A stretch of DNA of 64,000 bases. Origin: an uncultured Desulfosarcina sp. GTDB lineage: Bacteria > Desulfobacterota > Desulfobacteria > Desulfobacterales > Desulfosarcinaceae. Position 1 is the stretch's first letter. Every line of letters begins with the position of its first letter. The notes beneath the pieces were generated by a model that was not told the origin of the DNA, ran no database searches, and saw nothing but the letters and a program-made list of their open reading frames with translations. The position numbers were made by a program, and so were the translations under genes. The stretch spans positions 4,960,001 to 5,024,000 of the forward strand of contig NZ_OY764190.1 in assembly GCF_963668215.1 (NCBI RefSeq). Reading direction: 5' to 3'. Shown here one piece after another: positions 26,145 through 35,691 of this stretch.

Positions 26145-27128
26145 ATGGCCGACCAGATTCTATCCCAGGAGGAGATCGATGCGCTGCTTTCGGCAATGGA
26201 CAGCGGGGAAATCGACGTCGTCGAGGAGAAGCAGGAAGCCCCTGTCGAGGTCCGTTCCTACGATCTCACCGCCCAGAACATCATGCAGCGCGGCCAGTTC
26301 GACGCACTGGAGGAGGTCTACGACAAATTTGTGAACCTTTTTCAAGGTTCGCTTTCCAACCTTTTTCAACGCACCATATCCGTCAAGGCCATCTCCCGGG
26401 AAACCGTCAAGTTCGGCGAATTTATCAAGGCCTTTTCCAACCCCACCGGATTTATCATTTTCAGTATGGAGCCCCTGATCGGTTCCGCGCTGATGGCCTT
26501 CGAGCCCAACCTGGTCTTTTCTTTGATAGACTGCATGTTCGGCGGGGACGGCAAACCCATGGAGAAAATCCGCGAATTCACCATGATCGAACGGCGCATG
26601 CTCCAGAAAATTGCCATGGCGGTATTGAAGGATCTGGAGACGGCCTGGGACGCGGCCTACCCCCTGCATCTTTCCTTGCGTAAAATCGAAACCAAGCCGG
26701 AATTCGTATACCTGGTCAATCCCAGCGATCAGTTGATCATCGTCGTATTCGACATCAGCACCGAGTTTTTTTCGGGCAACATTCACCTCTGCCTGCCGTA
26801 TCTGATGCTGGAACCCATCAAGGACCAGCTTTCTTCCAGCTACCTGCGCGAAAAGGACCGGGCCAGCTCCTTCGGCGATGAGATCCGTAAACTGTTGGGA
26901 CGCACCGAAGTCAACATCGTCGCCGAATTGGGCAAGACGGTCTATTCGGTACAGGACATATTGAATTTCGAAGTGGACGACGTTCTGCGGTTGAACACCG
27001 GTCCTCAAAACCATGTGGTCATGAATATTGAGCGCGTGCCCAAATTTTTAGGAATGCCCGGCGTCGTAAAAGGGAGCAAGGCCGTGCAAATCACTGAAGC
27101 GATCGATCAGGACCAGGGAAAGGGATAA
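26145..27128 (+). CDS. fliM: Flagellar motor switch protein FliM
   Basis: A 327-residue C-ring protein. The N-terminal ILSQEEIDALLSAM is the FliM EIDALL motif that binds CheY-P. The middle CheC-like domain (NLFQRTISVKAISRETVKFGEFIKAFSNPT, DCMFGGDG, FTMIERRMLQKI) and a C-terminal SpoA domain (LGRTEVNIVAELGKTVYSVQDILNFEVDDVLRL) follow. It is adjacent to fliN. Confidence 0.97.
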   Translation: MADQILSQEEIDALLSAMDSGEIDVVEEKQEAPVEVRSYDLTAQNIMQRGQFDALEEVYDKFVNLFQGSLSNLFQRTISVKAISRETVKFGEFIKAFSNPTGFIIFSMEPLIGSALMAFEPNLVFSLIDCMFGGDGKPMEKIREFTMIERRMLQKIAMAVLKDLETAWDAAYPLHLSLRKIETKPEFVYLVNPSDQLIIVVFDISTEFFSGNIHLCLPYLMLEPIKDQLSSSYLREKDRASSFGDEIRKLLGRTEVNIVAELGKTVYSVQDILNFEVDDVLRLNTGPQNHVVMNIERVPKFLGMPGVVKGSKAVQITEAIDQDQGKG

Positions 27129-27131
27129 CCC

Positions 27132-27512
27132 ATGGCTGAAAACGATAGACGGAATGCGCCCAACGGAAAGGGAGCCAAAAAGGCGGCCAATCCCCCATCC
27201 CCGGCAGGCGGAGCGTTCGAGATCGCCAAAACCGGTGCCGGCAAGGCCGGCGGGGAGAACCTGGATCTGCTGTTGGACATTCCGCTGGAGATCACCATCG
27301 AGCTGGGAAGGACCAAAATGCTGATCAACGACCTGCTCAAGCTGGGGCAGGGGTCCGTGATCGAATTGACCAAGGAGGCCGGGGATACGCTCGAAATCCT
27401 AGCCAATAACCGGCTCATCGCCAAGGGCGACGTGGTCGTGGTGAACAAAAAGTACGGCATCCGGCTCACGGAAGTGATCAGCCCCGTGGAACGGGTGGAG
27501 AAACTGGGATGA
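27132..27512 (+). CDS. fliN: Flagellar motor switch protein FliN
   Basis: A 126-residue C-ring protein. An Ala/Gly/Lys-rich N-terminal tail is followed by the SpoA domain: LLLDIPLEITIELGRTKMLINDLLKLGQGSVIELTKEAGDTLEILANNRLIAKGDVVVVNKKYGIRLTEV. It overlaps fliO by four bases. Confidence 0.97.
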   Translation: MAENDRRNAPNGKGAKKAANPPSPAGGAFEIAKTGAGKAGGENLDLLLDIPLEITIELGRTKMLINDLLKLGQGSVIELTKEAGDTLEILANNRLIAKGDVVVVNKKYGIRLTEVISPVERVEKLG

Positions 27513-27889
27513 ACGGGACACCGGATATATTGACCGCCGGACTGAAGATGATCGCGTCGCTGGGCGTGGTGCTGGTCATGATCCTGGCCCTTTTGTACGG
27601 ACTGCGGAAATTGACCCGTCAGCGCATGGGCGCCGGAGGCGGAAAGCAGATCCAGGTGCTGGAAAGCCATTACATGGGCGTGAAAAAGACCATTTCCCTG
27701 GTCCATGTTCCCGGCAAGGTGCTGGTGGTCGGGGTTGCCGGGGATCGCATCAACCTGCTGGACACCCTCGATGAAGACCATGTGCTTTCTCGCATGGCTT
27801 CTGAAGAACCCGAGTCCTTCGGCCCCCTGTTTTCCCGGAGATTGCGGCAACTGGGCCGCGGATGGAAAGGCAAGGAGGACCAGCCGTGA
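27509..27889 (+). CDS. fliO: Flagellar biosynthesis protein FliO
   Basis: A 126-residue protein with one N-terminal membrane helix (MIASLGVVLVMILALLYGL), a basic stretch, and the small cytoplasmic domain IQVLESHYMGVKKTISLVHVPGKVLVVGVAGDRINLL. FliO aids assembly of the FliP export-gate ring. It is translationally coupled to fliN and fliP. Confidence 0.93.
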   Translation: MNGTPDILTAGLKMIASLGVVLVMILALLYGLRKLTRQRMGAGGGKQIQVLESHYMGVKKTISLVHVPGKVLVVGVAGDRINLLDTLDEDHVLSRMASEEPESFGPLFSRRLRQLGRGWKGKEDQP

Positions 27890-28695
27890 AGATCAGTGCT
27901 CCCTTTCCACAACGCCGCCGCCGGGGCCTTTGCTGCACGCAAAAATCAATCGTGACCGGAGTTGTCGTATTGGCCCTGCTCATTGTGTTCATGGCGGCCG
28001 GCAACGCCCTGGCCCAGACACCGGCGCCTTTGCTTAGCATCGGCCTGGACCAGCAGGCCGACCAGAGCAAGGTGGCTGTGGTGATGCAGCTTTTTTTGCT
28101 GATGACGGTCCTCTCGCTGGCCCCGTCGATTCTGATCATGCTGACCTCCTTTACCCGCATCGCCATCGTTTTTTCCCTGCTGCGGCAGGCCATGGGCACC
28201 AACCAGCTGCCGCCCAATCAGGTGGTCATCGGGCTGTCTCTTTTTCTGACGTTTTACGTGATGACGCCGGTGTGGCAGCAGGTCAACCAGGATGCCCTCC
28301 AGCCACTGATGGAAAAGAAGATCGATCAGAAACAGGCCCTTGAAAAGGCCGTGGGGCCCATCCGCGCCTTCATGGTTTCCCAGACGCGCGAAAAGGATCT
28401 GGCCCTTCTGGTCAACGTGGCCAAATTGGACCGGCCGGCCAATATTGACGAAGTGCCCACCACAGTGCTGATTCCTTCATTTATTATCAGCGAGTTGAAG
28501 ACCGCCTTTCAGATCGGTTTCATGCTGTACGTGCCCTTTTTGATCATCGACATGGTCGTGGCCAGCGTCCTGCTCTCCATGGGCATGATGATGCTGCCGC
28601 CCATCATGGTCTCATTGCCCTTCAAACTGATGATTTTTGTCCTGGCCGACGGCTGGTACCTGATCGTCGGATCCTTGGTCAAAAGCTTTGCCTAA
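27886..28695 (+). CDS. fliP: Flagellar export gate protein FliP
   Basis: A 269-residue export gate subunit with a cleavable signal peptide (VVVLALLIVFMAAGNALA) and family blocks LFLLMTVLSLAPSILIMLTSFTRIAIVFSLLRQAMGTNQLPPNQVVIGLSLFLTFYVM and FIISELKTAFQIGFMLYVPFLIIDMVVASVLLSMGMMMLPP. The start is the GTG at 27886, which has AAGGAGG seven bases before it and a GTGA overlap with fliO; the ATG at 27862 is the alternative. Confidence 0.95.
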   Translation: MKISAPFPQRRRRGLCCTQKSIVTGVVVLALLIVFMAAGNALAQTPAPLLSIGLDQQADQSKVAVVMQLFLLMTVLSLAPSILIMLTSFTRIAIVFSLLRQAMGTNQLPPNQVVIGLSLFLTFYVMTPVWQQVNQDALQPLMEKKIDQKQALEKAVGPIRAFMVSQTREKDLALLVNVAKLDRPANIDEVPTTVLIPSFIISELKTAFQIGFMLYVPFLIIDMVVASVLLSMGMMMLPPIMVSLPFKLMIFVLADGWYLIVGSLVKSFA

Positions 28696-28709
28696 AGGAG
28701 TGACTTCCC

Positions 28710-28979
28710 ATGACCCCTGAATTTGTCACCGGCTTTTTTCTGGAGGCGATCAAGACGGCCATCTTTCTGGCGGCGCCCATGCTGGCCGTGGGGCTTATCA
28801 GCGGCGTTCTGGTCAGTATGTTTCAGGCTGCCACCCAGATCAACGAAATGACCCTGGTGTTCGTGCCCAAAATGCTTGGCGTGGCCCTGGCCCTGCTGTT
28901 TTTTTTCCCCTGGATGATGAAAGTCATTATCGGGTTCACCCAGAACCTGTTCATCAATTTGCCGTCCTATATTCGATAG
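28710..28979 (+). CDS. fliQ: Flagellar export gate protein FliQ
   Basis: An 89-residue protein with two membrane helices and the family core AIKTAIFLAAPMLAVGLISGVLVSMFQAATQINEMTLVFVPKMLGVALALLFF. AAAGGAG lies before the ATG. It is between fliP and fliR, as usual. Confidence 0.97.
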   Translation: MTPEFVTGFFLEAIKTAIFLAAPMLAVGLISGVLVSMFQAATQINEMTLVFVPKMLGVALALLFFFPWMMKVIIGFTQNLFINLPSYIR

Positions 28980-29000
28980 CATCAGCCGTGGAACGAAGCG

Positions 29001-29789
29001 ATGGCGACCTTCAATATTCCCCTGGATGCATTTTTCGGCGTGCTGTTGATTTTCCTGCGAGTCGTGGGCATCGTTTTCAGCGCTCCGGTACTGGAGAGCG
29101 CCACCATACCGGTTGTCTTCAAGGCCGGTCTGGCGATTGCGGTCAGCGTGCTGCTTTTCCCCGTGGTGGGCGTCGGCGTCGGTGTGGCGAATTTAGGGCT
29201 TGCAGCCTTCGTCATCGGCATCCTTTCCGAGATCGCCATCGGCGTGACCATCGGCCTTTCGGTGAAGCTGCTGTTCGCCGGCATCCAACTGGCCGGCCAG
29301 ATCGTCGGATACCAGATGGGGTTTGCCGTAGCCAATGTGGTCGATCCGGCCACCAGCACCCAGATCCCGGTTCTGGCCCAATTGTATAATTTAACGGCCA
29401 TGCTGGTGTTTCTCGCCATCAACGCCCACCATATGTTCTTTTCGGCTCTGGTGGACAGCTATACCCTCGTGCCGCCCCTTTCCCTGCAGATCCATTCAGA
29501 ACTGGTGGGCATGATGATGAACCTGGCAGGCAACATGTTTGTGGTCGGCATCAAGGTCGGGGCGCCCCTGATCGCCGTTATGCTGCTGGTCAGCGTCGGG
29601 CTCGGCCTGGTTTCCCGTACGGTTCCCCAGATGCACATCTTTATCGTGGCCATGCCGTTGAAAATTCTGATCGGTCTGGCTTTCATGATCATCGTGGCCC
29701 CTTATCTGACGGCATTTTTCATCGACATTTTTTCCTCCTATCGAACGACGCTGTACGAACTGATACGGCTGATGGCAGGCGGAAGGTGA
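29001..29789 (+). CDS. fliR: Flagellar export gate protein FliR
   Basis: A 262-residue multi-pass membrane protein, about six helices, with LLIFLRVVGIVFSAPVLESATIPVVFKAGLA and LAGQIVGYQMGFAVANVVDPATSTQIPVLAQLYNLTAMLVFLAINAHH. It forms the FliPQR gate and is followed three bases later by flhB. Confidence 0.97.
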   Translation: MATFNIPLDAFFGVLLIFLRVVGIVFSAPVLESATIPVVFKAGLAIAVSVLLFPVVGVGVGVANLGLAAFVIGILSEIAIGVTIGLSVKLLFAGIQLAGQIVGYQMGFAVANVVDPATSTQIPVLAQLYNLTAMLVFLAINAHHMFFSALVDSYTLVPPLSLQIHSELVGMMMNLAGNMFVVGIKVGAPLIAVMLLVSVGLGLVSRTVPQMHIFIVAMPLKILIGLAFMIIVAPYLTAFFIDIFSSYRTTLYELIRLMAGGR

Positions 29790-29792
29790 CCC

Positions 29793-30860
29793 ATGGCCGC
29801 AGACCAGAGCCAGGACAAAACCGAACAGCCAACTGACAAGAAGCTAAATGATGCCCGCAACAAGGGCAACGTGGCGCAAAGCCGTGAAATTCCCTCGGTG
29901 CTGATTCTTGCCGGCGGCATGGGCGTCTTTTTCTTCGGCGGATCATGGATGTTGGAACAACTGAGGGACACCATGCGGGCCATGTATCAGCGGGCCGGAA
30001 CCCTGGTTATGGCAACCGAAACCATGCACAACCTGTTCTGGGAGGTGTTTCTCTCCTGTGTGGTTCTGCTCATTCCCCTGATGCTGGTGGTCATCACCGC
30101 CGGTGTGTTCGGCAATGTGGCCCAGTTCGGTTTTTTGATCACCGGCGAGAAATTGGCCCCCAACCTGGCCAAGATGAATCCGATCAGCGGAATCAAAAAG
30201 CTTTTTTCCCTGCGCAGTCTGGTGGAACTGATCAAGTCCATGGTGAAACTGGTCATTATCGGAGGCGTGGTCTATATCGTTCTTATGCGATACACGGATC
30301 GAATTCCGGGCCTCATGCGATTGAGCGTCGGCGAAATCCTCTCATTTATCGGTCAGGTTTCCTTCCAACTGGCCCTGTACACCTGCTTGATTCTGTTTGT
30401 CATGGCGGCGCTCGATTTTGCCTACAACAAATGGCAGCACACCCAGGACCTGAAAATGACCAAGCAGGAGGTCAAGGACGAACACAAGCAGAGCGAGGGC
30501 GATCCTGCGGTGAAAGCCAGAATTCGCTCCGTTCAGCGGGAGATGGCCCGAAGACGCATGATGGAAGCCGTTCCCGAGGCGACCGTTGTAATTACCAACC
30601 CGACCCACCTGGCCATTGCCATCAAATACGAGGAGGGCATGCCCGCGCCTGTCGTCGTGGCCAAGGGAGCCGGCTTCATTGCCCAGAAGATCAAAGCCAT
30701 CGCCGCCGAAAACGATGTCCCGATGGTGGAAAACAAACCACTGGCCCGGACCATGTTCAAAGCAACGGAAATCGGCGACCACATCCCGGCGGAATTGTAT
30801 CGGGCCGTTGCGGAGATCCTGGCCTATGTCTACCGCCTGAAAGGGATGGTCGCTGGTTGA
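29793..30860 (+). CDS. flhB: Flagellar export switch protein FlhB
   Basis: A 355-residue export specificity switch with the N-terminal DKTEQPTDKKLNDARNKGNVAQSREI motif, four membrane helices, and a cytoplasmic domain with the self-cleaving NPTH at residues 269-272, followed by LAIAIKYEEGMPAPVVVAKGAG. It receives the hook-completion signal from FliK. It is the last gene of the fliL operon. Confidence 0.97.
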   Translation: MAADQSQDKTEQPTDKKLNDARNKGNVAQSREIPSVLILAGGMGVFFFGGSWMLEQLRDTMRAMYQRAGTLVMATETMHNLFWEVFLSCVVLLIPLMLVVITAGVFGNVAQFGFLITGEKLAPNLAKMNPISGIKKLFSLRSLVELIKSMVKLVIIGGVVYIVLMRYTDRIPGLMRLSVGEILSFIGQVSFQLALYTCLILFVMAALDFAYNKWQHTQDLKMTKQEVKDEHKQSEGDPAVKARIRSVQREMARRRMMEAVPEATVVITNPTHLAIAIKYEEGMPAPVVVAKGAGFIAQKIKAIAAENDVPMVENKPLARTMFKATEIGDHIPAELYRAVAEILAYVYRLKGMVAG

Positions 30861-31054
30861 CAGCATCAGAAAACCGACCCTATCCATCGGGATCGTTCGG
30901 GACAATAAATTGACGCTCCTGCAGTCGTCCAATTAATTTTTACGAATATCCCGCCTGCCGTTATCGGCATCCTGAATCCGGATGCACATCAATAACGTTA
31001 ATAATCAATAGGTTATTTGAAAGCTAAAAGAGAGGCGGGTCGATTCCGACCAAT

Positions 31055-31070
31055 AGGCATGGAAAATGCT
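31055..31070 (+). promoter_or_regulatory. Sigma-54 promoter of flhA-flhF-flhG-fliA
   Basis: AGGCATGGAAAATGCT, GG-N10-GC exact, -12 element ATGC, 48 bases before flhA. It puts the fliA gene under sigma-54, linking middle to late genes. The remaining 257-base gap after flhB is featureless to me. Confidence 0.72.
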
Positions 31071-31117
31071 AATTCCAATGCCAAACCTTCCGCCATCGAG
31101 GAGCGTCACCGCTAGTT

Positions 31118-33229
31118 ATGGAACTTGCCGAATCGAAAAGCTATCTGGGCCGTTTCGCCTTTTTCGCCAACAACACCGATGTTTTCATGGGCTTTACCGC
31201 CATGATGATCCTGACGGTCATGGTCATCCCCATACCGGCCATGCTGCTGGATCTGCTGCTGGCCTTCAATATTACGTTGGCGCTGATCATTCTGCTGGTA
31301 GGCATGTATATTTTAAAACCGTTGGATCTCTCCTCGTTTCCTTCACTTCTGCTGATGGTGACGCTGTTTCGGCTCTCTTTGAATGTGGCCTCCACGCGAA
31401 TCATCCTGCTGCACGGCAACGAGGGAACCCATGCCGCCGGCAAGGTGATCATGTCCTTCGGCAACTTCGTCGTCGGAGGCAACTACCTGGTCGGGATGAT
31501 CGTTTTCGTGATCCTCGTGGTGATCAATTTCATGGTGATCACAAAGGGTGCCGGCCGCATCGCCGAAGTGGCCGCCCGTTTCACCCTGGATGCCATGCCC
31601 GGCAAACAGATGAGCATTGACGCCGATCTGAATGCCGGCCTGATCGACGAGGTCGAAGCCAGGCAGCGGCGGCTGCAGATCAGCCGCGAGGCGGAGTATT
31701 ACGGCGCCATGGACGGCGCCAACAAGTTCGTCCGCGGCGACGCCATCGCCGGTATCATCATTACCCTCGTCAATATCCTGGCGGGTTTCGCCATCGGCGT
31801 GTTTCAAAAAGATATGAACTTTGCCGATGCCGCTCAGACCTATACTCTGCTCACCGTCGGCGACGGCCTGGTCAGCCAGATCCCCGCGTTGATCATCTCC
31901 ACCGCCGCCGGTATCGTCGTCAGCCGGGCCGGCGCCGAAAAGAATCTCGGCATGGCCATCGGAAGCCAACTGCTGGTGCAGCCACGGGCGTTCGTGGTGG
32001 CATCGGCCATCCTGTTCGGCTTCGGCCTGGTTCCCGGAATGCCTACCATTCCTTTCTGGGTGCTGTCTGCAACGGCCGGACTGGTGGCCTACCTGGTCTT
32101 TCAGGTCGAGCGGGCAAAGATCGAAGAAGATCGAGAGCGCGCGCTGCAACTGCAGAAAAAGGCGCAGGAAAAGCCCCCGGAATCCTTCAAACCCCTGCCG
32201 CCCATCGACGTGCTGGCCCTTGAAGTCGGCTACGGCCTGATCCCCCTGGTGGACGTGGAGCAAAACGGTGAATTGCTGGAACGGATCAAGTCGATCCGGC
32301 GCCAGATCGCCCAGGAGATCGGCATCGTGGTGCCGTCCATTCACATCCAGGACAATATGAAACTGAAACCGGGCACCTATTCGATCCTTCTCAAGGGGAT
32401 TGAAATCGCCGGCGGCGACCTGATGGTCAATCATCTGCTGGCCATGAACCCGGGCAACGTCGACGAAGCTGTCTCCGGCATCGCCACCACCGAACCCACT
32501 TACGGGCTGGATGCATACTGGATCAAGCCCGCCGTAAGGGAAGAGGCCAACGCCAAGGGATTCACCGTCGTGGACCTGGCAACGGTGATGACCACCCATC
32601 TTTCCGACGTGATCCGGCGCCATGCCCATGAACTGGTTGGGCGGCAGGAAGTCCAACAGCTGCTGGATACGCTGAAGGCCAGCCATCCCAAGGCCGTCGA
32701 GGAACTGGTGCCCAATCTCATTTCGCTGGGCGGCGTCGTCCGGGTTGTCCAGAATCTGCTGCGGGAGCAGGTGCCGGTCAGGGATCTGCTCACCATCGTG
32801 GAAACCCTGGCGGACTGGGCCCCGGCAACGAAGAAGCTCGATATCCTCACCGAGCACGTGCGCCAGGCGCTGGCGCGGACCATATCCAGTTTTTACCAGG
32901 CGGGCGACGGCCAACTGCACGTCCTCACCCTGGATCAGCGAGTGGAGAAGAAAGTCGCCGAGTCGCTCCAGAAGACCGACCAGGGCACCTTTTTGGCCAT
33001 TGAACCGGCCTATGCCAAAGCCATCATGGATGACCTGGCCGTCAAGATGGAGGACTACAAAACCCTGGGCACGCAGCCGCTGCTCGTCTGTTCCGCCCAG
33101 ATTCGAAGCCAATTCAAGAAACTGGCCGACCGGTTTATCCCCGGCCTGGCCGTACTGTCCTATGACGAGATTATTAGTAGCGCCAAAATACATATCGTAG
33201 GAACCGTGGAGGCCTCAAATGCAGATTAA
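31118..33229 (+). CDS. flhA: Flagellar export gate protein FlhA
   Basis: A 703-residue export-gate ring protein. The first ~330 residues hold about eight membrane helices and the FHIPEP region (MLLDLLLAFNITLALIILLVGMYILKPLDLSSFPSLLLMVTLFRLSLNVASTRIIL; FTLDAMPGKQMSIDADLNAGLID). The cytoplasmic domain follows (LEVGYGLIPLVD, SIRRQIAQEIGIVVPSIHIQDN). It overlaps flhF by 11 bases. Confidence 0.97.
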   Translation: MELAESKSYLGRFAFFANNTDVFMGFTAMMILTVMVIPIPAMLLDLLLAFNITLALIILLVGMYILKPLDLSSFPSLLLMVTLFRLSLNVASTRIILLHGNEGTHAAGKVIMSFGNFVVGGNYLVGMIVFVILVVINFMVITKGAGRIAEVAARFTLDAMPGKQMSIDADLNAGLIDEVEARQRRLQISREAEYYGAMDGANKFVRGDAIAGIIITLVNILAGFAIGVFQKDMNFADAAQTYTLLTVGDGLVSQIPALIISTAAGIVVSRAGAEKNLGMAIGSQLLVQPRAFVVASAILFGFGLVPGMPTIPFWVLSATAGLVAYLVFQVERAKIEEDRERALQLQKKAQEKPPESFKPLPPIDVLALEVGYGLIPLVDVEQNGELLERIKSIRRQIAQEIGIVVPSIHIQDNMKLKPGTYSILLKGIEIAGGDLMVNHLLAMNPGNVDEAVSGIATTEPTYGLDAYWIKPAVREEANAKGFTVVDLATVMTTHLSDVIRRHAHELVGRQEVQQLLDTLKASHPKAVEELVPNLISLGGVVRVVQNLLREQVPVRDLLTIVETLADWAPATKKLDILTEHVRQALARTISSFYQAGDGQLHVLTLDQRVEKKVAESLQKTDQGTFLAIEPAYAKAIMDDLAVKMEDYKTLGTQPLLVCSAQIRSQFKKLADRFIPGLAVLSYDEIISSAKIHIVGTVEASNAD

Positions 33230-34631
33230 ACGCTTCGAAGCTGCCGATATGACCGAAGCGCTAAGGCTGGTCAAGCGGGCGTTCGGCGACGATGCCGTGA
33301 TCCTGTCGGCCAAGGAAGCCAAGCCGCGCGGGTTTTTCGGTGCATGGAAGAAAAAGCATGTCGAAATCACCGCCGCAACGGATTACCCGCTGAGTCGGGA
33401 TGACGACGAAAAAGCGTTTACCGGTTTGCTGGCCCGGCAGCTTGACGAGATCAACGCTGCGGACCGGGTATCCCTGTCGTCGGTTCCGCAATCCGGGGCC
33501 CTTGCCGACGGCCGCCGTTTTGCTGCCTTAAAAAAGGAAGCGAAGGAGGGCACGCTTCGCAAGGAAAGGGAAAATAGCGCCTCTTTTCGACCCGGACCGA
33601 TCTTCGCACAAAAAGTACCGATGGAAGGGGTATGGCAGCAGGGACCCGGTGGGTACCTGCGCGCCACCGTTCCGGACAAACGGAACGAGGCGTTTTTGCC
33701 GGAAACGGATAGCACGCCTTTGTCGGCCGAGCCTTTCACCGATCGCAGGGAGAAAAAACAGGTCATCGCCCTGGTGGGACCGCCCGGCGCGGGAAAGAGC
33801 AGCGCCCTGGCCAAACTGGCCTGGCAATGCCGGGTGCTCGAACAGCGCAAGGTGGGCATGATCAGCCTGGACCGGTATCGCATGGCGGCCAATGGTCTGC
33901 TGAACCGGTTCGCCCGCATCGCGAATCTGAGGCTGTTCATAATCCACGACATCGACGACCTGCAATTGGCGTTAAATGAACTGGCGGATGCCGATGTGAT
34001 CCTGATCGACACGCCGGGCATCGGCCACGGTGATCGGTCCATGCTGGAAACGGTCGGATTTCTCCTTCACGCCGCCGCTCCGGACGAAACCCATCTGGTG
34101 CTCAATGCCACCGTGAAAGATGCTGTTCTGGCCGCAGCGGTCGAAAACTTCAGGCCCGTTCATCCCAATAGACTTTTGCTCACCCATCTGGACGAATGCG
34201 ACGGCGACCCGGTTTCTGTGGATTTATTAAACCAGATCCGCCTGCCGGCGTCTTTTCTGGCGGATGGCGTCGACCTGTACGAGAAATTGGAGGCCGCCAC
34301 GGCAGGGCGTTTAAAGGACATTGCCGCCAACCGGACAGCCGCAGGCGGCCGGGTGACGGTTTTTCCGAGCAGGAAGAGCCGTTTGAACGACCAAACGGTG
34401 GACGATTCAACGGCATCGGCCCGTTTCCTGGCCAATCGGAATTCCGAACTGTTCCATGACCCCGCCTGCAAGTCGGTGAAGCGGATCAACGTGGAGAACA
34501 TCATCGCTTTCGACAGCATCGAGCAGGCTATCAGCGAAGGATTCAAACCCTGTCGGGCATGCTGCAACATTGATGAGATCAGAAAAATGGGCACTGGCAG
34601 CGCTGGGTTTCAACGCGCCAGGGCCATGTAA
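33219..34631 (+). CDS. flhF: FlhF, SRP-type GTPase, with C-terminal Ada-like zinc module
   Basis: Sets the place and number of polar flagella. The 470-residue protein has the FlhF N-terminus (MQIKRFEAADMTEALRLVKRAFGDDAVIL), a variable linker and an SRP-like NG domain: P-loop GPPGAGKS (187-194), DTPGIGHGD where SRP GTPases have DTAGR, and THLDE. After about residue 395 comes an extra segment FLANRNSELFHDPACKSV, ending EGFKPCRACC, with His413, Cys417, Cys445, Cys448: the pattern of the Ada metal-binding domain. This tail is not part of standard FlhF. GGAGG precedes the ATG within flhA. Confidence 0.93.
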   Translation: MQIKRFEAADMTEALRLVKRAFGDDAVILSAKEAKPRGFFGAWKKKHVEITAATDYPLSRDDDEKAFTGLLARQLDEINAADRVSLSSVPQSGALADGRRFAALKKEAKEGTLRKERENSASFRPGPIFAQKVPMEGVWQQGPGGYLRATVPDKRNEAFLPETDSTPLSAEPFTDRREKKQVIALVGPPGAGKSSALAKLAWQCRVLEQRKVGMISLDRYRMAANGLLNRFARIANLRLFIIHDIDDLQLALNELADADVILIDTPGIGHGDRSMLETVGFLLHAAAPDETHLVLNATVKDAVLAAAVENFRPVHPNRLLLTHLDECDGDPVSVDLLNQIRLPASFLADGVDLYEKLEAATAGRLKDIAANRTAAGGRVTVFPSRKSRLNDQTVDDSTASARFLANRNSELFHDPACKSVKRINVENIIAFDSIEQAISEGFKPCRACCNIDEIRKMGTGSAGFQRARAM

Positions 34632-34649
34632 CCGGGAGAATAGACGGCA

Positions 34650-35537
34650 ATGTCAAAAACAGAAAGCAGGGGGCAGGTCATCCGCCTGAACCGGGAGAGA
34701 AGACGGCAGCCATCGATGACGAAAAAAAGTGACATGCTGAACACCCAGGCAAGGGTGGTTGCAATTACCAGCGGCAAGGGCGGCGTCGGTAAAACCAATA
34801 TCGTCGCCAACCTGGGATATGCGTTGGGGAAACTGGGCCGGCGCGTCCTCGTTTTCGATGCGGACCTCGGGCTCGGCAATCTGGACGTGCTGTTGGGCCT
34901 GACGCCCCGCTACAACCTTTCCCATGTCATCGAAGGAAGCAAACGCCTGTCTGAAATCATTGTCGACGGACCGGGGAATCTGAAGATCCTGCCCGCTTCG
35001 TCGGGTATTCAGGAAATGACGAAGTTGACATTCGATCAAAAAGCTGAAATCTTTAAAGAACTCAATGCGCTGCTGTCCAAATTCGATATCGTTTTGATCG
35101 ACACGGCCGCCGGCATCTCTTCGAACGTGCTTTTCTTCAATGCTTCGGCCGATGAAATCATGGTGGTGGTCACCCCCGAACCCACATCGATAACGGATGC
35201 CTACGCATTGATGAAAGTATTGTCCGTCAAGTATCGGGAAAAACATTTCCGGCTGCTTGTCAACCTGGCCAAAAGCGTCCGCGAAGCCGACGACGTCAGC
35301 CGCCAGCTTTGTCTGGTCGCCGATCGTTTTCTGGATGTTTCCATCGAGTATTTCGGCAGCGTGCTGATGGACGAAAACGTAAAAACCGGTGTTCGTAAAC
35401 AAAAAGTGATCAGCGAAATGGCCCCCATGACCCAGGCCAGCAGAAATTTCGCCGAGTTGGCCCATAAATTCGCGCGGACCGAACCGATGGTCCCCCGTTC
35501 GGACAAGCTGCCTTTAATCTGGCAGGATATCGTTTAG
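34650..35537 (+). CDS. flhG: Flagellar number regulator FlhG (FleN/MinD-like ATPase)
   Basis: A 295-residue ParA/MinD family ATPase with the deviant Walker motif SGKGGVGKTN (41-50), VFDADLGLGNLDVLLGL, DIVLIDTAAGIS and VTPEPTSITDAYALMK. FlhG counteracts FlhF and, in FleN form, restrains the FlrA/FleQ activator. The DQAEGL-like N-terminal helix of FlhG is not obvious; a basic leader (RLNRERRRQ) is there. It lies directly after flhF. Confidence 0.94.
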   Translation: MSKTESRGQVIRLNRERRRQPSMTKKSDMLNTQARVVAITSGKGGVGKTNIVANLGYALGKLGRRVLVFDADLGLGNLDVLLGLTPRYNLSHVIEGSKRLSEIIVDGPGNLKILPASSGIQEMTKLTFDQKAEIFKELNALLSKFDIVLIDTAAGISSNVLFFNASADEIMVVVTPEPTSITDAYALMKVLSVKYREKHFRLLVNLAKSVREADDVSRQLCLVADRFLDVSIEYFGSVLMDENVKTGVRKQKVISEMAPMTQASRNFAELAHKFARTEPMVPRSDKLPLIWQDIV

Positions 35538-35691
35538 CCCGGTTTCGTTTTGCCGCAGGGCGGAGAGGGAAACCGGAAGGCTACCCATGGTGCAGGTAGA
35601 AGGACCTGGCGGCAGCCGATCTCCCGTCCGCCCGGGAAGAACGCATGCCGCAGAAGCGTTATGGAAGAATTCCTAAACATGGAGTAATCGA

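Noticed and set aside
31343..33193. 616-codon minus-strand open frame across flhA
   Set aside because: It is antisense to an unambiguous flhA and its translation is rich in His, Gln, Asp and Gly without any domain pattern; it arises from GC-rich codon bias. The same holds for long antisense frames over fliF (16520-17980) and mltF (52406-53935).
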